From: Lentisphaerae bacterium RIFOXYA12_64_32 | GTDB taxonomy: Bacteria; Verrucomicrobiota; Lentisphaeria; Oligosphaerales; YB12-FULL-65-16 | DNA length: 53,115 nt | Reading direction: 5' to 3' | Assembly: GCA_001803235.1 (NCBI GenBank) | Contig: MHBL01000136.1 | Span: forward strand, 1 to 53,115 | In this document: in pieces, positions 48,390 to 53,115 of the stretch | How positions within the stretch are numbered: position 1 is the stretch's first letter | Layout: each line of letters starts with the position of its first letter | Position numbers and translations under genes: made by a program | Notes under the pieces: generated by a model | Told to the model about the DNA's origin: nothing | Seen by the model: the letters and a program-made list of their open reading frames with translations, nothing else | Database searches by the model: none

Positions 48390-50456
48390 TCACCGCGGGA
48401 AGTACCGATAGGGAACGGGGGGTTGGCCGGTATGCGCGAAGTAGATGGCACCGACAATCATGAAGGCCAGTGCGCCCATGATCTCGGCGGCAATGATCCC
48501 GACCATCAGCGGCCGCAGTTTCTGGTACACCTGAGCCCCGCCGAACCGGACCGACGCCTCCTTGATCATCCAGCCCATGAGAAACGAGTGGCACATGTAG
48601 GCCATGGGATAAGTGGCCCACAGCAGGAACAGCACCGGGTGCAGCGGCCACCAGGGCAGACGCAGACGCAGCACGCTGAAGACCAGCACCATGACGAACC
48701 CGAACCCGGCGGCCCAGACGAAATTCGGCTTCGGGTGTATCCGGCCCAGCTTCTCGTACCACGACAATTGCTCCGCCTGCTCGAGAAGGCCCGACGCCTT
48801 GAGCCGCAGCAACTCCTCGTGGCCAGCCAGGAACGGCATGCTCGGAATGCGCTGGAACGACCAGTTCGCCTGCGTCGGCGTGCCGAAGTTGTAGATGGCG
48901 CACAGGGCAATGACGATGGCCGCGACGACCGCGACCAGGTACATGCCCAGCGTCACGCCGGCGACGCGCGACGGGGTCAGCTTCAGATTCTCGCTGATCT
49001 TCAGGCCGTTGATCAGGTAGGGCATCAGCCCCTGACTCTGGTCAATGCACAGCACGACACCGACCAGGGCGCAGATGATGATCGCCTGCGGATCCATGGC
49101 GTAACTGCCGAACATGGCCAAGAGCACGCCGAACGGCTGCCACCGCGGCTGAATGAAGAACAGCCCCGTCTCGGCACTGATCCGCGACACCATGACGAAC
49201 CCGAGCAGCATCAGCAGTACGGTCAGCACGGCAAAGGGGAAGTCCAGGCCGAGCCGGTTGACCAGAACCACGAGAAGAACGGTGGCGACGATGAGCACGC
49301 GGCAGGCCCAGACATTGGTGTCCTCGGGCTTGTGCCGCCGCCAGAACAGCACCGCCCGCACCAGCAGTTCGCGGTAGTAATGCCGCCCGGTGTACAGCAG
49401 CATCAGCCCCAGGGCCACGTAACTGCCGGCGCGCTGCCACCCTGACCAACCGCCTTTGCCGTAATCCGTCGCCAGGCTGATTCCCATATTGACCATGGGA
49501 ATGGCGAACAGCACCCACAGAAACTGCGAAACCCCGAGCGTGAAAGCAATCTCCGAACTCATGAAGAACGCGAAGGCTATCGCCAGCGGAAAGACCTGCA
49601 CGTTCAGCAGTGCCGGCCCCCATTCCTCCTTCATAATCGACGGCCACACGGTCGCAAATGGGGACATTGAAAACGACATCCGCACCGGGATCAGGTAGTC
49701 CGGGAACCAGACGTACAGGCCGTTGTTGATGCGGATCAGGAAGACGACCCCAAACCCGATCCAGAACAGGCGGTTGCTGAAGATGCTGGCAAACGACTTG
49801 CCCTCTTCGCGTTTCGTCAGGGTCGAGATGAAATCGGCGATCGGGTAGCTGAGGAACTCGTGGCTCGACCACTGTCGGTGCACGATCAGGGCCAGGCACG
49901 TGGAGGCGATCGCGGTCAGGAAAATGAGCGGCAGCCACGTGGTGAACGGCCCGTGCCAGGCGGCCCACGGCACCTGCCCCCACGTCCGACTGAGGTCTTC
50001 GAGCCAGGTCGTCTCGCGACTGCTGGGCTGTGGAGAACCGGTGATGAACCGCGTGACCGAGTTATCGTAGTCCGCGGGATCGACCAACGCCCGGGGCGGG
50101 ACGTAGTCCAGAAGCTTGTTCTCCTTCCATCCGGGCGTGATGCGATTCCAGTGGTGCGGCATGGCGACGACCTGACAGAACTGCTCCATCAGGCCACGCC
50201 CGGGGATACTGCAGGCCGCCATCATCAGCACCACGATCAGGCCGATCTCCGCCGGACGGAACGCTGCGCTCGGACGCCACCGGACGAGCAGCGGGTTGAC
50301 GGTCAGAACCGCCAGGATCATCAACCCCAGGACGATCACGGGCAGCAGGCTGCCGCTGGTGAAGCTCTCCAGCATCAAAACCCAGTCATTCACGTAGCCG
50401 AGCCCGGCAATGAACAGGGCCCCGGCTAAACCGATGAGCAGTGCACGCAGCGTCAT
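48390..50456 (-). CDS. Polytopic membrane protein (DUF6785/DUF6784, OPT-like)
   Basis: The 688-residue protein has about 14-16 membrane helices. It contains WSSHEFLSYPIADFISTLTK, RLFWIGFGVVFLIRINNG, ISAETGLFFIQPRWQPFGVL and LHPVLFLLWATYPMAYMC, typical of the DUF6785/DUF6784 proteins common in Planctomycetota and Verrucomicrobiota. These resemble oligopeptide-transporter (OPT) family carriers, so solute uptake is the likely role. The ATG at 50456 follows AGAAGGA. It is upstream of the radical SAM gene on the same strand with repeat B between. Confidence 0.8.
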   Translation of the reverse strand: MTLRALLIGLAGALFIAGLGYVNDWVLMLESFTSGSLLPVIVLGLMILAVLTVNPLLVRWRPSAAFRPAEIGLIVVLMMAACSIPGRGLMEQFCQVVAMPHHWNRITPGWKENKLLDYVPPRALVDPADYDNSVTRFITGSPQPSSRETTWLEDLSRTWGQVPWAAWHGPFTTWLPLIFLTAIASTCLALIVHRQWSSHEFLSYPIADFISTLTKREEGKSFASIFSNRLFWIGFGVVFLIRINNGLYVWFPDYLIPVRMSFSMSPFATVWPSIMKEEWGPALLNVQVFPLAIAFAFFMSSEIAFTLGVSQFLWVLFAIPMVNMGISLATDYGKGGWSGWQRAGSYVALGLMLLYTGRHYYRELLVRAVLFWRRHKPEDTNVWACRVLIVATVLLVVLVNRLGLDFPFAVLTVLLMLLGFVMVSRISAETGLFFIQPRWQPFGVLLAMFGSYAMDPQAIIICALVGVVLCIDQSQGLMPYLINGLKISENLKLTPSRVAGVTLGMYLVAVVAAIVIALCAIYNFGTPTQANWSFQRIPSMPFLAGHEELLRLKASGLLEQAEQLSWYEKLGRIHPKPNFVWAAGFGFVMVLVFSVLRLRLPWWPLHPVLFLLWATYPMAYMCHSFLMGWMIKEASVRFGGAQVYQKLRPLMVGIIAAEIMGALAFMIVGAIYFAHTGQPPVPYRYFPR

Positions 50457-50518
50457 AGTGCGTCCTTCTGTCGATGCCGTTTGTGTGTCACGAAACGATT
50501 GCGGCCCCAGCGGGCGGA

Positions 50519-50604
50519 GGTTTCAGGTTTCAGTGTTCAGGTGTCAGGGGGAACCCCTAAACGCAGGGCTGAGAGCGCCCGCCCCCCGACACTCGACACC
50601 AACA
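50519..50604. repeat. Degenerate 8-bp arrays in inverted pair
   Basis: GGAGGTTTCAGGTTTCAGTG with TTCAGGTGTCAGG on the left and CGACACTCGACACC on the right form imperfect inverted arrays around ~35 bp, like 44531-44742. Confidence 0.5.
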
Positions 50605-50674
50605 CCCGTCTCCTTGACCGGCGCGTAATCTACAGCCGGAACGGCGCGAAACCCAGGCGGAGGAAAGGGCGGAC

Positions 50675-50790
50675 AGGGCTGTTTCAAGATTCGTGACTGT
50701 CGCGTGCGGTGAGTCCCCCGGCGTGTCCCCACTTGGTGTGCGCGGAGGCGTGGCCTTCCGAGACGCGGCGCCAGATCTTGAAACAGCCCT
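50675..50790. mobile_element. Non-autonomous element C2
   Basis: A 116-bp sister of C1 (20391) with the same 17-bp AGGGCTGTTTCAAGATT/C ends. Flanks AAAGGGCGGAC and GAAGGGCGGAA match at 9 of 11 positions. It lacks the ~36-bp inner hairpin of C1. Confidence 0.85.
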
Positions 50791-50977
50791 GAAGGGCGGA
50801 ATGCGATGCGTCCGCGAAAGGTGGGCGCCGGGCCTCTTGACCCGGCGCGACGCAGCGACGCGGCCGAGCCAGGCCAGGCCGGAAGACCTGGCCTCCACCT
50901 TGGCATGAAGCTTCGCGGTGGAATGGCACGCAGGCGGGATTTCGACTCAGCGATCGTGCGCTCGAGACGCGGCCGGA

Positions 50978-51673
50978 TCAATTCTTCGTCCAGTTGACGA
51001 GCGTCGACGGCCCCCGCTTGATGTAGCGGGTATGTCCGTCGAAGAAGCAGACATTCACGCCGTTCATGTGCCGCCAGGCGACATACGGCGTCACCGTGTC
51101 ATTCCACTCGCTCTGCCAGACCATGAACTCATAGCTGTCGACGAACAGCAGCGTCTCCGCCGGGCGCTTGAACTCCATCCGGCGCGCCCGCTCATAGGAC
51201 ACACCGCCGACGTAGTGCTTGTACCCAGCATAGCAATTCCAGCCGTAGCCACCGAACTCCTGGCTGTCGTAGCCCACCAACCGCCAACCCACGTCGATGC
51301 CGACCTCGTCACGCATACCCGGGCAGTCCGGGTTGCTCGTGACGTTGCCGTTCTGGTACTGCGGTTTGGCGAACAGCGTCGGTTCGTAGGGGGAGAAGTG
51401 ACCGAACCAGCAGTAGCCTTCTTCCCAGCCGCCACCGATGATCGACCAATGGCAAGGGGCCAGCCACTCATCCCATTCGTTGCAGTAGATCTCCGAGATG
51501 GTGTGAATCTGTTTCTCCTTGTTGGCGCAAGCGGCCGTGAGGGCCTTGTCCTTGGCCAGGGCCAGGGCCGGCAGCAGCAGACTGGCCAGGATCGCAATGA
51601 TCGCAATGACGACGAGGAGTTCGATCAAGGTGAAACGAGGGCGACGTGGTACGGTTCTGACACCATCGTTCAT
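50978..51673 (-). CDS. Type IV pilin-like/DUF1559-like secreted protein (H-x9-DG)
   Basis: The 231-residue protein has the prepilin leader ending RPR-FTLIELLVVIAIIAI with LASLLLPALALAK. A peptidase like PilD would cut before Phe and methylate it. The outer domain is Trp/Tyr/Cys-rich, and the C-terminus has HMNGVNVCFFDGHTRYIK, the H-x-x-x-x-x-x-x-x-x-DG motif common to the large pseudopilin families of PVC bacteria. It is assembled by or associated with a type II/IV system and may bind glycans. GGAGG eight bases upstream supports ATG 51673. Confidence 0.9.
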   Translation of the reverse strand: MNDGVRTVPRRPRFTLIELLVVIAIIAILASLLLPALALAKDKALTAACANKEKQIHTISEIYCNEWDEWLAPCHWSIIGGGWEEGYCWFGHFSPYEPTLFAKPQYQNGNVTSNPDCPGMRDEVGIDVGWRLVGYDSQEFGGYGWNCYAGYKHYVGGVSYERARRMEFKRPAETLLFVDSYEFMVWQSEWNDTVTPYVAWRHMNGVNVCFFDGHTRYIKRGPSTLVNWTKN

Positions 51674-51746
51674 GGCGAGGCCCTCCGGGCCGGGCGGGGT
51701 GTTGCATCTACGCATCGACAGCACGCGTAACCGCCCGTGCAGACGC

Positions 51747-51779
51747 TGTACATCAATCTATGCAATGTACATCTGAAGG
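51747..51779. promoter_or_regulatory. Inverted repeat upstream of the pseudopilin gene
   Basis: TGTACAT and ATGTACA are separated by 11 bases in an AT-rich stretch ~75 bases before the pilin start; a possible operator. Confidence 0.4.
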
Positions 51780-51853
51780 CGTGTTCCCGCAACAGAGTGC
51801 AGCGGCCGTGAAGCGTCAGTGGCGGGAGGAACGACGGCGTGCTGGCCCATGTG

Positions 51854-52034
51854 TGAGACCCCCGTGGCCTTGTGCCACGGGTGAATCGGGTTCGTCCACC
51901 AAGAGTAGACGCCCCCCCTCTCTTCCCTTTCCCCCGTCCGCCGCCGTCGGACGGGGGAAAGGGAAGAGAGGGGGCACGGTGCGGCGTAGTAACCAAAGAT
52001 GAACCCGTTCACCTGCCACGCAAGGTGGCAGGGG
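51854..52034. repeat. Nested palindromic segment K
   Basis: A long central palindrome (51920-51974, C/T-rich arms around CCGTCCGCCGCCGTCGGACGG) is flanked by hairpin arms CCCCCGTGGCC...GGTGAAT and GAACCCGTTCACCTGCC...GGCAGGGGG that are inverted to each other. The right arm and the layout match part of element E (12530-12575). Confidence 0.6.
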
Positions 52035-52170
52035 GCTATGCTCCACCCTTTGCCGACGCCATTACATTCCACCGTCGGATGATGCCGGACAACACTGGGA
52101 AAGCCGGCTTCCATGCTGTATGATGCTCGGCAGGTAACTCACGACTGTCGAACCGCGAGCACTGAAGAAC

Positions 52171-52965
52171 ATGTCCATGACACTGACATTTCTCGGCACC
52201 TGCAGCGGCACTGAGCCCATGCCCGGACGCCACCATTGCTCGTTCACGGTCGAGCATGATGGGGGGCTGTACTGGTTCGACGCCGGAGAATGTTGCTCCT
52301 ACACCGCGCACCTCGCCGGACTGGACCTGCCCGCCACCCAGGCCGTGTTCATCTCGCACACGCACATGGACCACATCGGCGGCCTCCCAAATCTGTTGTG
52401 GACACTGCGCAAACTGACCACGATTTCCAAGCCGAGCGCGGAGCGCCTGGCGGGGCGCACGATCCCGGTCGTCATCCCGCGGCTTGACGTCTGGGACGGC
52501 ATCCTGGCCGTCCTGGCCGGGACCGAAGGCGGGTTCCGCACCGACTTCAAGCTGCAGCCGGAACGCGCCCGCGACGGCATTGCCTTCGATCGGAATGGGT
52601 TCCGCGTCACCGCGCTGCACAACCTGCACCTGGGCGTGCCGGACGATGGCGCGTCCTGGGAGTCGTACTCGTTCCGCATCGACGCCGGCGGCCGCAGCGT
52701 GGTCTTCTCCGGCGATGTGCGTGGGCTTGCGGACTTCGCAGCCCTGATCCCGGGCTGCGACCTGCTGCTGATGGAAACCGGGCACCACGGCGTGGCGAAC
52801 GTCTGCCGCGAACTCCGCGACTCAGGCATGACCTTCGGCCGGCTCGGTTTCACGCACCACGGACGAGAAATCCTCGATGATCCGCAGGCCGCACTCGCCG
52901 CGGCGCAGGCCGTGCTCGGCGATCACGTGTTCATTGCCGATGATGGGATGCAGGTGCATCTCTGA
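52171..52965 (+). CDS. RNase Z-like metallo-beta-lactamase-fold hydrolase
   Basis: The 264-residue protein starts MSMTLTFLGTCSGTEPMPGR and has the metal motif SHTHMDHIGGL (H-x-H-x-D-H). Further ligands lie in TALHNLHLG, FSGDVRGL (Asp) and FTHHGREI (His), the RNase Z/arylsulfatase-like order. The phosphate-type product or substrate is unknown; RNA processing, cyclic nucleotide or phosphonate-type hydrolysis are all possible. The start ATG 52171 has a weak GAAG site; MT at 52177 is an alternative. Confidence 0.85.
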   Translation: MSMTLTFLGTCSGTEPMPGRHHCSFTVEHDGGLYWFDAGECCSYTAHLAGLDLPATQAVFISHTHMDHIGGLPNLLWTLRKLTTISKPSAERLAGRTIPVVIPRLDVWDGILAVLAGTEGGFRTDFKLQPERARDGIAFDRNGFRVTALHNLHLGVPDDGASWESYSFRIDAGGRSVVFSGDVRGLADFAALIPGCDLLLMETGHHGVANVCRELRDSGMTFGRLGFTHHGREILDDPQAALAAAQAVLGDHVFIADDGMQVHL

Positions 52966-53028
52966 GGTCCGGTCAGCATCGCCTTTGAACGTGTGGGCGC
53001 CATACACGCAGTGGCGGCCCAGGCTCGT

Positions 53029-53046
53029 AGTCCCGCCTTCAGGGCG
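53029..53046 (+). repeat. Repeat A, left-end fragment
   Basis: AGTCCCGCCTTCAGGGCG matches the first bases of repeat A, then diverges. Confidence 0.5.
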
Positions 53047-53078
53047 CGTTGATTTAACCACCTCAGATGCGCAACCAC

Positions 53079-53115
53079 GCCCAAAGTGGCCGGACCGGCT
53101 CGGTCCGGCATGCGG
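53079..53115 (+). repeat. Hairpin block shared with element P, cut by window end
   Basis: CGCCCAAAGTGGCCGGACCG continues with GCTCGGTCCGGCATGCGG, matching 38531-38570 inside element P with compensating changes in the stem. Confidence 0.6.

Noticed and set aside
1..53115. tRNA, rRNA, replication origin or prophage genes
   Set aside because: None was recognised on reading both strands; no tRNA-like TTC-anticodon arrangement or phage structural genes were seen, although short RNAs could be missed without a covariance search.

Overview
The window is high-GC DNA (by eye in the mid-60s percent) with the gene content of an uncultured PVC-superphylum bacterium, most likely Lentisphaerota/Kiritimatiellota/Verrucomicrobiota-like. 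The best clue is a secreted pseudopilin at 50978-51673 (minus) with the FTLIELLVVIAIIAILAS leader and a C-terminal H-x9-DG motif. Also typical are large secreted multidomain glycan proteins, DUF4838, DUF6785/OPT-like, MtaA/UroD-like and Gfo/Idh/MocA genes. No rRNA, tRNA, CRISPR array or phage module was found.

Layout. (1) 1-6.0 kb: an IS transposase remnant abutting an IclR regulator remnant, then a UroD/MtaA-like methyltransferase and a 1259-residue secreted protein with a propeller and carbohydrate-binding-like domains. (2) 6.1-20.4 kb: an accessory island of small toxin-antitoxin-like pairs and gene wreckage. It holds a DUF4160/DUF2442-like pair, a nucleotidyltransferase pair, an antitoxin/ParE pair and two VapBC pairs. 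Fragments include PIN, NYN, AlbA/RecG-like ATPase and Phd pieces. Within it lies an ABC exporter whose permease is fused to a predicted propeller, with a YtrA-type GntR repressor. (3) 20.7-43.3 kb: glycan-catabolism genes with AraC and LacI regulators. They include a sugar-phosphate isomerase, a Gfo/Idh oxidoreductase, a GH42-like protein, an orphan secreted protein, a deacetylase-like protein, a GH71-like lipoprotein, GH116, an alpha/beta hydrolase and DUF4838 with a nested LamG. (4) 43.7-53.1 kb: an AAC(3)-fold acetyltransferase, a second ABC exporter, a B12-binding radical SAM protein, a DUF6785-like membrane protein, the pseudopilin and an RNase Z-like metallohydrolase.

The most unusual content is intergenic. 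Nearly every gap carries short structured elements without coding capacity. Several have perfect or near-perfect terminal inverted repeats and flanking 9-12 bp direct repeats that look like target-site duplications: 12342-12617, 18715-18815, 20391-20543, 38481-38635, 50675-50790 and probably 8665-8923 and 21683-21837. One splits what appears to be the operator of a vapBC operon. A second class of gap sequence is degenerate 8-bp tandem arrays (GTGACTCA-, CTGAACAC-, TGTCGAAT-like), resembling cyanobacterial STRRs. Hairpin repeats without visible duplications make a third class. A population of non-autonomous mobile elements and short tandem repeats remodelling promoters and toxin-antitoxin loci is the best candidate here for an undescribed system. 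The glycan genes probably take up and dismantle a decorated plant or algal polysaccharide: secreted binding and hydrolytic proteins act outside, and the oxidoreductase/isomerase pair acts on released sugars.
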